Source: Marinobacter santoriniensis NKSG1 (GTDB lineage: Bacteria > Pseudomonadota > Gammaproteobacteria > Pseudomonadales > Oleiphilaceae). From it: 64,000 bases of DNA. Of this stretch, positions 29,426 to 39,777 are shown piece after piece. Under the pieces are notes generated by a model that searched no databases, had not been told where the DNA came from, and was given only the letters and a program-made list of their open reading frames with translations. Location of the stretch: NCBI RefSeq assembly GCF_000347775.1, contig NZ_APAT01000015.1, positions 310,001 to 374,000 on the forward strand. Reading direction: 5' to 3'. The stretch's first letter is position 1. Every line of letters starts with the position of its first letter. A program made the position numbers and the translations under genes.

Positions 29426-29728
29426 ATGAAGAAAAACAGAACCCTGTTCGGTGTAATGGCCGTGATGGCCACCCTGTCGTTTGCACCGGCCAGCGGTGCC
29501 CTGGCCGAGGAAATCAAGATTCCGGTTGGCAGCCAGGCTGCCCGGGACCAGGGACATTTTCCCGCTTCCGGCCTTTCCCAGGCGTCCGTTCGGGCCAAGT
29601 GGGGCGAACCCGACGACGTTCGCGGACCGGTCGGCGAGCCCCCCATCACACAGTGGATCTACCCCGATTTCATCGTCTATTTCGAGGGCAATCGCGTGAT
29701 CCATACAGTGCTCAAACCCGAACACTAG
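29426..29728 (+). CDS. Small secreted protein of unknown function
   Basis: 100 residues. A clear signal peptide, MKKNRTLFGVMAVMATLSFAPASGALA, with cleavage before EE. The mature part has a compact conserved-looking core: GLSQASVRAKWGEPDDVRGPVGEPPITQW, then YPDFIVYFEGNRVIHTVL. The pattern resembles the SmpA/OmlA (BamE-like) fold, in which a small domain follows an S-x-x-x-V-x-x-x-W/L-G-x-P motif, but it lacks a lipobox cysteine. It is probably a soluble periplasmic protein. A short hairpin terminator follows. Confidence 0.75.
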   Translation: MKKNRTLFGVMAVMATLSFAPASGALAEEIKIPVGSQAARDQGHFPASGLSQASVRAKWGEPDDVRGPVGEPPITQWIYPDFIVYFEGNRVIHTVLKPEH

Positions 29729-29733
29729 AAGAA

Positions 29734-29759
29734 CCGGTCAGTCCGGACCGGCGTATTTT
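29734..29759 (+). terminator. Probable terminator after the secreted protein gene
   Basis: CCGGTC (29734-29739), 6-base loop, GACCGG (29746-29751), then CGTATTTTC. Short stem and imperfect T-run. Confidence 0.55.
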
Positions 29760-29772
29760 CACCTACCTCCTC

Positions 29773-29801
29773 CTGACGTTGTCCGGGAGCTTGGGTAGAA
29801 T
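29773..29801 (+). promoter_or_regulatory. Candidate promoter of aguAB
   Basis: CTGACG (29773-29778), 17-base spacer, TAGAAT (29796-29801). The predicted start near 29808 precedes every plausible aguA start codon. Confidence 0.5.
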
Positions 29802-29833
29802 GGCGGCTTTTGCGAGTGAAGGTGTTTCAGAGA

Positions 29834-30886
29834 GTGACTTCCAGACGCGTCCTGCCCGCCGAGTGGGCCCCACAAAGTGCCGTAATGCTGACCTGGCCGC
29901 ACCCGGGTACGGACTGGGCATCACACCTTGAGGCGGTCGAGCCGGTCTTCGAAGCCATCGCCCGGGCGGTGCTGCACTTCGAACACCTGGTGATCAGTTG
30001 CGAACACGTTTTCCGGCTTCAGGAGCTTCAGCAATCTCTCAACCGCTATGCCGAGGAGTCCGGCCTTCCCGGTCGGGTGCTTGCAGTTCCGGCACCAGCT
30101 AACGATACCTGGGCACGGGACCATGGTCCGATCACGGTTGAAACCGAGGATGGGCCGACACTTCTGGATTTCCGGTTTAACGCCTGGGGCGGGAAGTTTC
30201 CGTGGGAGAAAGACGATGCCCTGAACCGGCACCTGTCGAACGCAGGCGTCTTCGGATCAACGCCACTCAGCGAGGTCGACTTCGTCCTCGAAGGTGGTTC
30301 CATCGAATCCGATGGACAGGGGACGCTGCTTACCACCAGCGAATGCCTCCTGACACCCACTCGAAATCCGACCCATGACCGCGCCGATATCGAGCAGTTA
30401 CTGTCCGAATTGCTGGGGGTCCGCCGAATCCTGTGGCTTAACCACGGCTACCTGGCGGGCGACGATACAGACAGCCACATCGACACCCTGGCCCGTTTCT
30501 GCGCAACGGACCATATCTGCTATGTCACCTGCCCCGACGTCGCCGACGAGCACTACAGTGCATTGGCCGCCATGGAGGAAGAGTTGCAGGAGTTTCGCCA
30601 GGCTAACGGCGAGCCCTATAAGCTCACGGCCCTGCCGTGGCCAGATGCCATTTACTCGGATGATGGTGAGCGCCTGCCCGCCACCTACGCGAACTTCCTG
30701 ATTATCAATGGCGCCGTTCTCGCGCCCGTCTACGGCGTCCCACAGGATGAGGAGGCCATCAACGTGCTACAGGAACTGTTCCCGGATCGTGACATTGTGC
30801 CGATCGATTGCCGTCCCCTGATCGAACAGCACGGCAGCCTGCACTGCGTCACCATGCAGATTCCGGCAGGGGTGGTGAACCCATGA
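29834..30886 (+). CDS. aguA: Agmatine deiminase
   Basis: 350 residues from the GTG at 29834; earlier in-frame TTG/GTG codons exist (from 29810) but add residues unlike the family, which begins just before LPAEWAPQSAVMLTWP. It hydrolyses agmatine to N-carbamoylputrescine and ammonia. Guanidine-binding fold: NDTWARDHGPI (90-100), EGGSIESDG (153-161), SHID with H215, and the nucleophile C338 in GSLHC. Its stop overlaps the start of aguB by four bases (ATGA), so the two pathway steps are coupled. It could be another peptidylarginine-deiminase-like enzyme, but the partner gene argues for AguA. Confidence 0.9.
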   Translation: MTSRRVLPAEWAPQSAVMLTWPHPGTDWASHLEAVEPVFEAIARAVLHFEHLVISCEHVFRLQELQQSLNRYAEESGLPGRVLAVPAPANDTWARDHGPITVETEDGPTLLDFRFNAWGGKFPWEKDDALNRHLSNAGVFGSTPLSEVDFVLEGGSIESDGQGTLLTTSECLLTPTRNPTHDRADIEQLLSELLGVRRILWLNHGYLAGDDTDSHIDTLARFCATDHICYVTCPDVADEHYSALAAMEEELQEFRQANGEPYKLTALPWPDAIYSDDGERLPATYANFLIINGAVLAPVYGVPQDEEAINVLQELFPDRDIVPIDCRPLIEQHGSLHCVTMQIPAGVVNP

Positions 30887-31797
30887 GTAACAACAGCATT
30901 CTTTCCGTTGCTGCCATCCAGCAGGCCTGCAACGCGGACAAGGCCGAAAGCCTCGCCACTACCGAGCGGCTGGTCCGGTCAGCGGCCACCGATGGGGCGG
31001 ACCTGGTCATCCTGCAGGAGCTGCATGCCACGCTGTATTTTTGCCAGACGGAAGACACATCCGTCTTCGAACTGGCAGAGCCGATTCCCGGCCCTACCAC
31101 TGACCGGTTGTCCGCTCTGGCGAAAGAACTGGGCATTGTTCTGGTGGGCTCTGTCTTCGAACGACGCATGAACGGCGTTTACCACAACACGGCGGTGGTT
31201 TTCGAGAAAGACGGTTCGATTGCCGGCATCTACCGGAAAATGCACATTCCGGATGATCCCGGGTTTTACGAAAAGTTCTATTTCACACCCGGCGATGCCG
31301 TTTTCAATGACGGTCGGAGCGGCTTCACGCCGATTCAGACATCGGTCGGCCGCCTGGGGGTTCTGGTCTGCTGGGATCAATGGTATCCGGAGGCCGCCCG
31401 CCTGATGGCCCTTGCTGGCGCCGAGATCCTGATATATCCCACCGCCATCGGCTGGGATGTCACTGACGACCCGGATGAACAGGCACGTCAGCTGGAAGCG
31501 TGGGTCACCGTTCAGCGCGGTCATGCCGTCGCCAACAACCTGCCGGTGGTCGCACCCAACCGGGTCGGTATCGAGCCGGATCCTTCAGGCCAGACCGATG
31601 GCATCCGTTTCTGGGGAAACAGTTTCATCTGCGGTCCTCAGGGCGAATTCCTGGCCCGGGCCGATGACGCTGCTGAAGAGATCCTGATGGTCCGACTTGA
31701 ACGTTCGCGCACCGAGGCGGTTCGCCGGATCTGGCCCTATCTCCGGGACCGCCGCATCGACGCCTATGGTGATATCGTCAAGCGGGTCAGGGACTGA
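30883..31797 (+). CDS. aguB: N-carbamoylputrescine amidohydrolase
   Basis: 304-residue nitrilase-superfamily enzyme that hydrolyses N-carbamoylputrescine to putrescine, CO2 and ammonia. Catalytic triad E46 (LQELHA), K119 (YRKMHIPDD) and C163 (VCWDQWYPEA). Overlap with aguA completes the arginine-derived putrescine route. The gene for the first step (arginine decarboxylase) is not here. Confidence 0.94.
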   Translation: MSNNSILSVAAIQQACNADKAESLATTERLVRSAATDGADLVILQELHATLYFCQTEDTSVFELAEPIPGPTTDRLSALAKELGIVLVGSVFERRMNGVYHNTAVVFEKDGSIAGIYRKMHIPDDPGFYEKFYFTPGDAVFNDGRSGFTPIQTSVGRLGVLVCWDQWYPEAARLMALAGAEILIYPTAIGWDVTDDPDEQARQLEAWVTVQRGHAVANNLPVVAPNRVGIEPDPSGQTDGIRFWGNSFICGPQGEFLARADDAAEEILMVRLERSRTEAVRRIWPYLRDRRIDAYGDIVKRVRD

Positions 31798-31804
31798 AAT
31801 CGGG

Positions 31805-32716
31805 ATGAAGGCACTGGTAGATCAGGTCGTCCGGGAACTCAATGGCATCCTGCTTGGCAAGGAACGCCAGGTTCGCCTGGCACTATGCGGGCTGCTTGCC
31901 CGGGGCCACCTGCTGATCGAGGATATCCCGGGCATGGGGAAAACCACGCTGTCCCACGCCCTGGCCCGGATCATGGGCCTCAGTTATCAACGCATCCAGT
32001 TCACCAACGACCTGCTGCCCGCCGATGTGCTTGGGTACTCGATGTATGACAAACAGGCCGGCAGGCTGGTTTTCCATCCGGGCCCCATTTTTGCTCAGGT
32101 GGTGCTGGCCGATGAGATCAATCGGGCATCACCACGCACACAGAGTGCGTTGCTCGAGGCCATGGAGGAACGCCAAGTCTCGATTGAGGGCGAAACCCGC
32201 CCTCTCCCGGAACCCTTCTTCGTGATCGCCACCCAGAACCCAATCGAGCAGGGTGGCACCTTCCCGTTGCCGGAATCCCAGCTCGACCGGTTCCTGATGC
32301 GCCTCAGGCTCGGCTATCCGGACCCAAGAGCCGAACGTGAGCTGCTCGAGGGAGAAGACCGCCGGGCACTCACCGACCGTCTTGAGCCAATACTGTCCGG
32401 AGACAAGCTGCAAATGCTGCAACAGGGTGTCAACCGGGTGACGGCAAGCCCGGCCCTGCTGGACTATATCCAACGCCTGCTTGAGCAAAGCCGGAACATG
32501 CCGGGACTGCTTTACGGCCTGTCCCCCAGGGCCGGACTGGGACTGCTCCGGGCGGCCAAGGCCTGGGCACTCATGGAAGGCCGTCATCACGTTCTGCCCG
32601 ACGATATTCAGGCGGTCTTTCCCGCAGTTGCGGAACACCGCCTGGAACAGGGCGAATCCGGGAAAAGCGAGGAGCGTATCCGGCAGCTGCTGGCCAACGT
32701 TTCGGTACTTGATTAA
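31805..32716 (+). CDS. MoxR-family AAA+ ATPase
   Basis: 303 residues. Walker A GMGKTT (43-48) after EDIP, Walker B VVLADEINRASPRTQSALLEAMEE, sensor ATQNPIEQGGTFPLPESQLDRF, and a C-terminal lid helix domain. MoxR ATPases act as chaperones for metal insertion or complex assembly, normally next to DUF58 and von Willebrand factor A genes. Here the next gene is trxB, 151 bases on, and the previous gene is aguB, 7 bases away. The usual partners are missing. It is full length. Confidence 0.9.
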   Translation: MKALVDQVVRELNGILLGKERQVRLALCGLLARGHLLIEDIPGMGKTTLSHALARIMGLSYQRIQFTNDLLPADVLGYSMYDKQAGRLVFHPGPIFAQVVLADEINRASPRTQSALLEAMEERQVSIEGETRPLPEPFFVIATQNPIEQGGTFPLPESQLDRFLMRLRLGYPDPRAERELLEGEDRRALTDRLEPILSGDKLQMLQQGVNRVTASPALLDYIQRLLEQSRNMPGLLYGLSPRAGLGLLRAAKAWALMEGRHHVLPDDIQAVFPAVAEHRLEQGESGKSEERIRQLLANVSVLD

Positions 32717-32858
32717 AACGCCCTGAGGACATAGCAAGGTTCTATAACCGGCATTGTCCGAAATGAATGGTCGCCAGGTTATTTCATGTTAGCCTTTTGC
32801 CATTCCGGAAAGGGACCTCTTGCCACCTCAGGCAAACCCAATTTTCAAACATCAGTGA

Positions 32859-33821
<963 letters not shown>

Positions 33822-33844
33822 CAACCGGTAGTCACTGGAGAAGG

Positions 33845-34558
33845 ATGACCTCCCTACCCTGGCTCGATCCCGACTACGTGTGGTTCCCGCCCGCCGAGGA
33901 TGCCCTTGACGATCCGGACGGACTCCTGGCACTCGGCGGCGACCTGTCTCCGGAACGGCTGATTCTCGCGTACCGAAGCGGTATCTTCCCGTGGTACAGC
34001 GACGATCAACCCATACTCTGGTGGTCACCGGACCCAAGATGCGTGCTGTTCCCCGAAGAAATCCATGTATCGAGGAGCCTTCGGCGAACCCTTAACCAGC
34101 ACCGGTTCCATGTCACGGCCGACCGCGTCTTCAACCGCATCATCCGTCTATGCGGCGCGACCCGGGCCGAGGGCACCTGGATCACCGACGACATGGTGAC
34201 GGCCTATACCGAGCTTCATCAACAGGGGATCGCCCACTCCATCGAAATCTGGAACCGGAAAGGTGAGCTGGCGGGCGGTATGTACGGTGTCGCCATTGGC
34301 CGCTGCTTTTTCGGTGAGTCCATGTTCTCGCTGGAAACCAACGCCTCCAAGGTCCTGATGGTGTACCTGGCAAACCAGCTTCGCCTTTGGGGCTATCAGC
34401 TGATGGACTGTCAGGTCGAAAGCCCTCACCTTCTGACGATGGGCGCGAGGAGCATTCCAAGACGTGAGTTTTTATCTATACTCAGGTCATGTGTTGATCA
34501 GGAGCCCGAGATGCCGGGATGGCAATTCAGCTGGGAATGGAGCGGGCCGGAGGTCTGA
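33845..34558 (+). CDS. aat: Leucyl/phenylalanyl-tRNA-protein transferase
   Basis: 237 residues. It adds Leu or Phe to proteins with N-terminal Arg or Lys, creating primary N-degrons for ClpS/ClpAP. Characteristic FPPAEDALDDPDGLLALGGDLSPERLILAYRSGIFPWY N-terminus and the catalytic-domain segment GGMYGVAIGRCFFGESMFS. It ends one base before the bpt ATG, so it is translationally coupled with the second N-degron transferase. Confidence 0.96.
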   Translation: MTSLPWLDPDYVWFPPAEDALDDPDGLLALGGDLSPERLILAYRSGIFPWYSDDQPILWWSPDPRCVLFPEEIHVSRSLRRTLNQHRFHVTADRVFNRIIRLCGATRAEGTWITDDMVTAYTELHQQGIAHSIEIWNRKGELAGGMYGVAIGRCFFGESMFSLETNASKVLMVYLANQLRLWGYQLMDCQVESPHLLTMGARSIPRREFLSILRSCVDQEPEMPGWQFSWEWSGPEV

Positions 34559-35272
34559 ATGAGCAATCTCAGAACGCTGGTTTTCTTCGCCACTCCGCCT
34601 CACGATTGCAGCTACCTGCCCGATCGGGAGGCCACCACAATGTTTGTGGACCCGCGGGCAAACGTCGACAAGAAGCTGTACAGTCAATTGACAGCACTGG
34701 GTTTCCGCCGGAGCGGATCCCATTATTACCGGCCTCATTGTGAACATTGCAACGCCTGCATACCGGTTCGGCTCAAGGTCAATGATTTCGAACCGGATCG
34801 GGGACAGCGGCGGGTGCTTCGCAAGAACGACGACATCGAATGCAGAGTGGTCCCGGCCAGCTACAGCGATGCCTATTACGCTCTTTACGCTCATTACATC
34901 GAGGAGCGTCACAGTGATGGCGATATGTATCCGCCTTCCCGGGAGCAATTTGTCTCGTTTCTTGTGGAAGGGGCAACCGACTCGTGGTTTATCGAGATGC
35001 GCCTGGATGGCCAGCTGGTCGGACTGGCGGCGATGGACGCACTTGATGATGGCCTGTCGGCCATCTATACCATCTTTGCTCCGGAACTCGAACACAGAAG
35101 CCTGGGAACCTTTGCGATCCTGTGGCAGATCGAGGAGGCGAAACGTCGGGAACTACCTCACCTGTACCTCGGTTACTGGATCCGGGAATGTCGAAAAATG
35201 AACTATAAAACCCGTTTTCAACCGATAGAGTCTCTCATAGACGGGCATTGGCGGGTTATGCAGAAGCCCTGA
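34559..35272 (+). CDS. bpt: Bpt-type aspartate/glutamate leucyltransferase
   Basis: 237 residues. It is related to eukaryotic arginyltransferase ATE1 but in bacteria transfers Leu to N-terminal Asp/Glu. N-terminal cysteine-bearing part (HDCSYLPDREATTMFVDP, with CEHCNAC at about 60-66) and the C-terminal acyltransferase fold with HLYLGYWIRECRKMNYKTRFQPIE. It directly follows aat. Confidence 0.94.
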   Translation: MSNLRTLVFFATPPHDCSYLPDREATTMFVDPRANVDKKLYSQLTALGFRRSGSHYYRPHCEHCNACIPVRLKVNDFEPDRGQRRVLRKNDDIECRVVPASYSDAYYALYAHYIEERHSDGDMYPPSREQFVSFLVEGATDSWFIEMRLDGQLVGLAAMDALDDGLSAIYTIFAPELEHRSLGTFAILWQIEEAKRRELPHLYLGYWIRECRKMNYKTRFQPIESLIDGHWRVMQKP

Positions 35273-35274
35273 CT

Positions 35275-35303
35275 TTGCCAAATGGCGACAAATCAGGCAG
35301 AAT
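35275..35303 (+). promoter_or_regulatory. Candidate promoter of infA
   Basis: TTGCCA (35275-35280), 17-base spacer, CAGAAT (35298-35303), placed directly after the bpt stop. It gives a leader of about 45 bases. Confidence 0.6.
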
Positions 35304-35353
35304 TGCGCAATTTAAAATCACCAGAACCATAGTAAACACGAGGTTTCTACTGA

Positions 35354-35572
35354 ATGGCGAAATCAGATGTCATTGAAATGGAAGGTGTCATTGTCGACAC
35401 ACTTCCAAATACCATGTTCCGCGTTGAGCTGAGCAACGGCCACGTTGTTACCGCTCACATTTCCGGCAAGATGCGCAAAAACTACATCCGCATCCTGACC
35501 GGCGACAAGGTCAAGGTTGAGCTCACGCCGTACGACCTGAGCAAAGGCCGGATCGTTTACCGCGCCCGTTGA
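35354..35572 (+). CDS. infA: Translation initiation factor IF-1
   Basis: 72 residues, complete S1-type OB-fold ([43 protein letters not shown]). It binds the ribosomal A site during initiation. ACGAGG lies upstream of the ATG. It has its own promoter and terminator. Confidence 0.98.
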   Translation: MAKSDVIEMEGVIVDTLPNTMFRVELSNGHVVTAHISGKMRKNYIRILTGDKVKVELTPYDLSKGRIVYRAR

Positions 35573-35591
35573 TTTTCGCCAGTGACATCTG

Positions 35592-35618
35592 AAAAACCCC
35601 GCCGAGGCGGGGTTTTTT
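35592..35618. terminator. Bidirectional terminator between infA and clpA
   Basis: AAAAACCCCGCC (35592-35603) pairs with GGCGGGGTTTTT (35606-35617) around a tight loop, with A/T tracts on both sides. It ends infA rightward and clpA leftward. Confidence 0.92.
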
Positions 35619-35651
35619 AGTGCGTTTCCGGGCGAACTGGCCGCCGGACCG

Positions 35652-37922
35652 TCAGACGGCCTCGGCGGGTTCGTCTTCGTATTCGAACTCCAGGTCGTCG
35701 CCCTTCAGGTGGACGTACACGTCGCCGCCATGTTCCGAGAGCCGTCCGAACAGAATCTGCTCGGCAAGCGGCCGCTTGATCCGGTCCTGGATCAGACGCG
35801 ACATCGGGCGGGCGCCCATGGTGGCGTCGTAGCCCTTCTCGGCCAACCAGGCTTTCGCATCGTCATCGACATGAAGCACAACGTGCTTCTCGTCCAGCTG
35901 GGCCTGGAGCTCCGTCAGGAACTTGTCCACCACATGGGTGATGGTGTCCTTCTGGAGATCGGCGAACTGGATGATGCCATCAAGCCGGTTGCGGAACTCC
36001 GGAGTGAAGGTTTTGGTAATGATCTCCATGCCATCGGTGCTGTGATCCTGCTCGCTGAAACCGATGGACCGACGAGCCATGCTCTCTGCGCCCGCGTTGG
36101 TGGTCATCACGAGGATCACGTGGCGGAAATCGGCCTTCCGGCCATTGTTGTCCGTCAGCGTCCCGTGATCCATCACCTGCAGCAACAGGTTGAAGACCTC
36201 CGGATGCGCCTTCTCGATCTCATCCAGCAACAACACGCAGTGCGGGTGCTTGTTCACAGCTTCGGTGAGCAGCCCACCCTGATCGTATCCCACATAGCCC
36301 GGGGGCGCGCCAATCAGCCGTGACACGGTGTGCCGTTCCATGTACTCGGACATGTCGAACCGGACCAGCTCGATCCCCAGAACCTTCGCCAGCTGCCGGG
36401 TCACCTCGGTCTTGCCGACGCCGGTCGGACCGGCAAACAGGAACGCACCTTCCGGCTTTTCGGGAGCCTTCAGGCCGGCACGGGCCAGCTTGATGGCCGT
36501 CGAGAGTGACTCGATCGCCGGATCCTGGCCAAACACCACCATCTTGAGATCCCGCTCGACGTTGCGCAGCAGTTCCTTGTCGCTGGTCGAGACGTTCTTC
36601 GGCGGAATCCTGGCAATATTGGCAACCACGTCTTCGATTTCAGACACGTCCACGGTTTGCCGACGCTGGTTTTCCGGCAGCATGCGCTGACGCGCACCCG
36701 CCTCATCGATCACATCAATGGCCTTGTCCGGCAGATGGCGATCGGTGATGTAGCGATCCGCCAGTTCCGCGGCCACACGCAGCGCCTTGTCGGTGTATTT
36801 CAGATCGTGATGTTTCTCGAAGTTGGGTTTGAGCCCCTTAAGAATCTGATAGGTATCCTCGACACTGGGCTCGTTGACATCAATCTTCTGGAAACGACGC
36901 GCCAGAGCACTGTCCTTCTCGAAAATACCCCGGAATTCCTGGAAGGTCGTCGAACCAATACAGCGAATCTCACCCGAGCTCAACATGGGTTTGAGCAGAT
37001 TCGACGCATCCATGACACCGCCTGACGCAGAACCTGCGCCAATGATGGTGTGAATCTCATCAATGAACAGAATGGCGTGGTTCTGCTTCTTCAGTTCACT
37101 CAGAAGGCCCTTCAGCCGTTTCTCGAAATCACCCCGGTACTTGGTGCCCGCCAGCAGCGCGCCCATATCCAGCGAGTACACGACAGCGTCGGAGATAATG
37201 TCAGGCACCTGGCCATCCACGATGCGTTTGGCCAGCCCTTCTGCGATGGCGGTTTTGCCGACACCGGCCTCACCCACCAGCAACGGGTTGTTCTTGCGGC
37301 GACGGGCCAGAATCTGAACGACCCGCTCGACCTCGTGCTCGCGCCCGATCAGCGGGTCGATACGCCCCTGCCGGGCCTGCTCATTCAGGTTGGTCGCATA
37401 GCTTTCAAGCGGCTTGGACTGACTACCTTCCTCTCCGACCTCCTCATGGGAAGCCTGGTCGTGCCCTTCATCTTCTTCTGCGCCCTGGACGCGGGAGATT
37501 CCGTGGGACACGAAATTCACCACATCGATCCGTGCAATGCTCTGCTTCTTCAGAACATAGACGGCCTGGCTTTCCTGCTCACTGAAGATGGCCACCAGAA
37601 CATTGGCGCCTGTGACCTCTTTCTTGCCGGAAGACTGGACGTGGAATACCGCCCGCTGCAAAACCCGCTGGAAGCCCAGAGTGGGCTGGGTTTCACGCTC
37701 ACTGTCATTGCTTGGAATCAGAGGCGTGGTGGAATCCACGAACTCTACCAGTTCCTCTTCGAGGCGCTTCAGATCCGCACCACAGGCTTTGAGGACGCCC
37801 ACCGCCGATTCATTGTCCAACAGAGCCAGCAACAAATGCTCGACCGTCATGAATTCATGACGCTTGTCACGGGCATTTTTGAAGGCCGTATTCAGCGTAA
37901 TTTCAAGATCTTTGCTCAGCAT
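35652..37922 (-). CDS. clpA: ATP-dependent Clp protease ATP-binding subunit ClpA
   Basis: 756 residues. N-terminal Clp_N repeat domain ([29 protein letters not shown]), AAA-1 with [15 protein letters not shown] and IIFIDEIHT-like [13 protein letters not shown], and AAA-2 with [15 protein letters not shown], then the ClpP-contacting loop region. It unfolds substrates for ClpP. I start at ATG 37922; a TTG 12 bases upstream is in frame but unlike the family. It lies 18 bases after clpS. clpP is not in the window. Confidence 0.97.
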   Translation of the reverse strand: MLSKDLEITLNTAFKNARDKRHEFMTVEHLLLALLDNESAVGVLKACGADLKRLEEELVEFVDSTTPLIPSNDSERETQPTLGFQRVLQRAVFHVQSSGKKEVTGANVLVAIFSEQESQAVYVLKKQSIARIDVVNFVSHGISRVQGAEEDEGHDQASHEEVGEEGSQSKPLESYATNLNEQARQGRIDPLIGREHEVERVVQILARRRKNNPLLVGEAGVGKTAIAEGLAKRIVDGQVPDIISDAVVYSLDMGALLAGTKYRGDFEKRLKGLLSELKKQNHAILFIDEIHTIIGAGSASGGVMDASNLLKPMLSSGEIRCIGSTTFQEFRGIFEKDSALARRFQKIDVNEPSVEDTYQILKGLKPNFEKHHDLKYTDKALRVAAELADRYITDRHLPDKAIDVIDEAGARQRMLPENQRRQTVDVSEIEDVVANIARIPPKNVSTSDKELLRNVERDLKMVVFGQDPAIESLSTAIKLARAGLKAPEKPEGAFLFAGPTGVGKTEVTRQLAKVLGIELVRFDMSEYMERHTVSRLIGAPPGYVGYDQGGLLTEAVNKHPHCVLLLDEIEKAHPEVFNLLLQVMDHGTLTDNNGRKADFRHVILVMTTNAGAESMARRSIGFSEQDHSTDGMEIITKTFTPEFRNRLDGIIQFADLQKDTITHVVDKFLTELQAQLDEKHVVLHVDDDAKAWLAEKGYDATMGARPMSRLIQDRIKRPLAEQILFGRLSEHGGDVYVHLKGDDLEFEYEDEPAEAV

Positions 37923-37940
37923 GGGCCACCCCAACGTCTT

Positions 37941-38300
37941 TCAGTCCGCACGTTCAATCTCGCAAAGGAGCGGATGTTCGCATTCCGAGGAATACTGGTT
38001 CACCTGTGCTGCCTTTGTTTCCGCGATGTCTCGGGTATATACCCCACATACGGCTTTTCCTTGCGTATGGACGAGCAGCATCACCTGCGTCGCCTTTTCT
38101 TCGTTCATTGCGAAGAATTTCATCAGTACATCCACCACGAAATCCATGGGGGTGTAATCATCATTCAGAAGCACCACCCGGTACCTTGCCGGGCGTTTCA
38201 GAGCTGGTTTCTCAGGCGCCACACTGACGTCATCCTGACGACCAGGCTGGTTGTCCTCCCCCTGATTCAATATTAGTAGAGAATTGTCGATAGTCCGCAT
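37941..38300 (-). CDS. clpS: ClpA adaptor protein ClpS
   Basis: 119 residues. A disordered N-terminus (about 35 residues) then the core [58 protein letters not shown]. The [10 protein letters not shown] pocket binds N-terminal Leu, Phe, Trp or Tyr. It delivers N-degron substrates to ClpAP. Convergent aat-bpt lie on the other side of clpA. Confidence 0.96.
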   Translation of the reverse strand: MRTIDNSLLILNQGEDNQPGRQDDVSVAPEKPALKRPARYRVVLLNDDYTPMDFVVDVLMKFFAMNEEKATQVMLLVHTQGKAVCGVYTRDIAETKAAQVNQYSSECEHPLLCEIERAD

Positions 38301-38611
38301 GTTTCTTTACCGGTTTACTCGGTGTCCCCGTTTAATGTGGTTGTCCGCCGCACCGTTTTCAAGCCAGAGGTACGACATAGCGTGAGAGAATTATCAATAC
38401 CGGCATGATACCGTTTCCAGACCGCGTTAAACCACACATTACGTCGATAGAAACTATTGACTCAAAGCGTCGATTGGTCGACAGTTAATGTGCATTGTTA
38501 AATATTGTAAAGATGTACAATGCCTGTGTAACACGACGACCTGGCGGAGCTCCGGGTTGCAGACTTACCCGAATAATAAGAACTGACAGCAAAGGAACAG
38601 GGGAGTTCATC
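38301..38611. other. 311-base gap between clpS and cspD with short repeats
   Basis: No convincing gene. It contains TTAATGTG at 38332-38339 and again at 38485-38492, with the inverse CACATTA at 38435-38441. A longer imperfect inverted pair spans 38333-38342 and 38430-38441. There is also GTCGA-TTGG-TCGAC at 38469-38482. The right end holds the cspD promoter; the left end must hold the clpS promoter. The gap is large for this compact window and could hold a regulator site or small RNA, but I see no terminator-like end for one. Confidence 0.45.
38495..38521 (+). promoter_or_regulatory. Candidate cspD promoter with embedded inverted repeat
   Basis: TTGTTA (38495-38500), 15-base spacer, TACAAT (38516-38521). 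The -10 is one arm of ATTGTA-N6-TACAAT (38504-38521), a site where a regulator could block RNA polymerase. The short spacer makes the -35 doubtful. Confidence 0.45.
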
Positions 38612-38920
38612 ATGCCAAGAGGCAAAGTTAAGTGGTTCAACAATGCCAAAGGTTACGGATTCATCATCGAGGATGGCTGCAGTGACGACCTGTTTGCCCA
38701 CTTTTCTTCGGTTCAGATGGACGGCTACAAGACTCTTAAAGCCGGCCAGACCGTGACTTTTGAAAAAAAGCCCAGCGATAAGGGAATTCACGCGGTCAAC
38801 ATCGTCCCTGACGAGATGCCCTCACGGTCCGCCGAAGGCCGAGCCGGCACCGGCGAGAAGAAGTCCGATTCCAGGGATCGGGGCGGCGACGACCTGTCCC
38901 AGCGAGCGGTCAACGCCTGA
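38612..38920 (+). CDS. cspD: CspD-type cold-shock domain protein
   Basis: 102 residues. Cold-shock domain in residues 1-67 with RNP1 KGYGFI and RNP2 LFAHFS, followed by a 35-residue charged, probably disordered tail. In E. coli CspD is a stationary-phase inhibitor of replication and a Lon substrate. GGGGAG lies 6 bases from the ATG. Its place next to clpS matches E. coli and P. aeruginosa. The isocitrate dehydrogenase gene that adjoins this locus in P. aeruginosa is absent. Confidence 0.92.
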   Translation: MPRGKVKWFNNAKGYGFIIEDGCSDDLFAHFSSVQMDGYKTLKAGQTVTFEKKPSDKGIHAVNIVPDEMPSRSAEGRAGTGEKKSDSRDRGGDDLSQRAVNA

Positions 38921-39150
38921 CGAGCTCATTTGCGTTATCCGTCGCCGGGCGCTCAAACCCGGCGCGAGACGTCTGGCGAAACGCCTGAATCAAGCCCGCC
39001 GGCGGAATCGGGCAACAGACCAACTGACGGGGCCGCAAATCAGCGGACTCGACGGTGTTTCATTACCATCGACAACGCTTGCCAATTCCGGAAAATCCCG
39101 TACCCTTTGCGCTCAAACCCGCCAGCGACACAGGATTCCGGATTCCCCGT

Positions 39151-39777
39151 ATGTCCGAACTCGTGCTGTTCAACAAGCCCTTCCATGTTCTAAGCCAGTT
39201 CACCGATCAGACCGATGGCGGTCATCGTGGTGCCAGAAAAACCCTGGCAGACTGGATCCGGGTACCCGGCATTTACCCAGCTGGCCGGCTGGATTATGAC
39301 TCCGAAGGTCTGCTCCTGCTCACGGGCGACGGGGCCTTGCAACATCGCATTGCCTCTCCCACGAACAAGATGCCAAAGACCTACTGGGTGCAGGTTGACG
39401 GTGACATCACCGACACCGCGCTGGAAACATTGGCGGCGGGCGTCACGCTGAAGGACGGCCTGACCCGGCCTGCCAATGCACGCCGACTGGCCGAGCCCGA
39501 TGTCTGGCCCCGAACGCCACCGGTCCGGCACCGGGAATCCGTACCCACAAGCTGGATCGAACTGACCATTACCGAGGGCCGGAACCGACAGGTTCGCAGG
39601 ATGACCGCTGCCGTCGGGTTCCCCACACTCCGTTTGATCCGCTATCGTATTGGGGACTGGACCCTTGACGGACTCTCGCCAGGCCAGTATCGCACGGTCA
39701 CCGTTCACTTACCGGCCGGCAAACCGCCGGCAAAACGTCGCAGAAAGCCCGCTTCAAGGAGGCCATCCCGCCCATGA
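39151..39777 (+). CDS. rluE: 23S rRNA pseudouridine(2457) synthase
   Basis: 208 residues, RsuA/RluE family. [37 protein letters not shown] with the catalytic aspartate in GRLDYDSEG, and [42 protein letters not shown], which match RluE closely. The C-terminus is a basic tail ([18 protein letters not shown]). The stop overlaps the nudJ start by four bases. Confidence 0.92.
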   Translation: MSELVLFNKPFHVLSQFTDQTDGGHRGARKTLADWIRVPGIYPAGRLDYDSEGLLLLTGDGALQHRIASPTNKMPKTYWVQVDGDITDTALETLAAGVTLKDGLTRPANARRLAEPDVWPRTPPVRHRESVPTSWIELTITEGRNRQVRRMTAAVGFPTLRLIRYRIGDWTLDGLSPGQYRTVTVHLPAGKPPAKRRRKPASRRPSRP

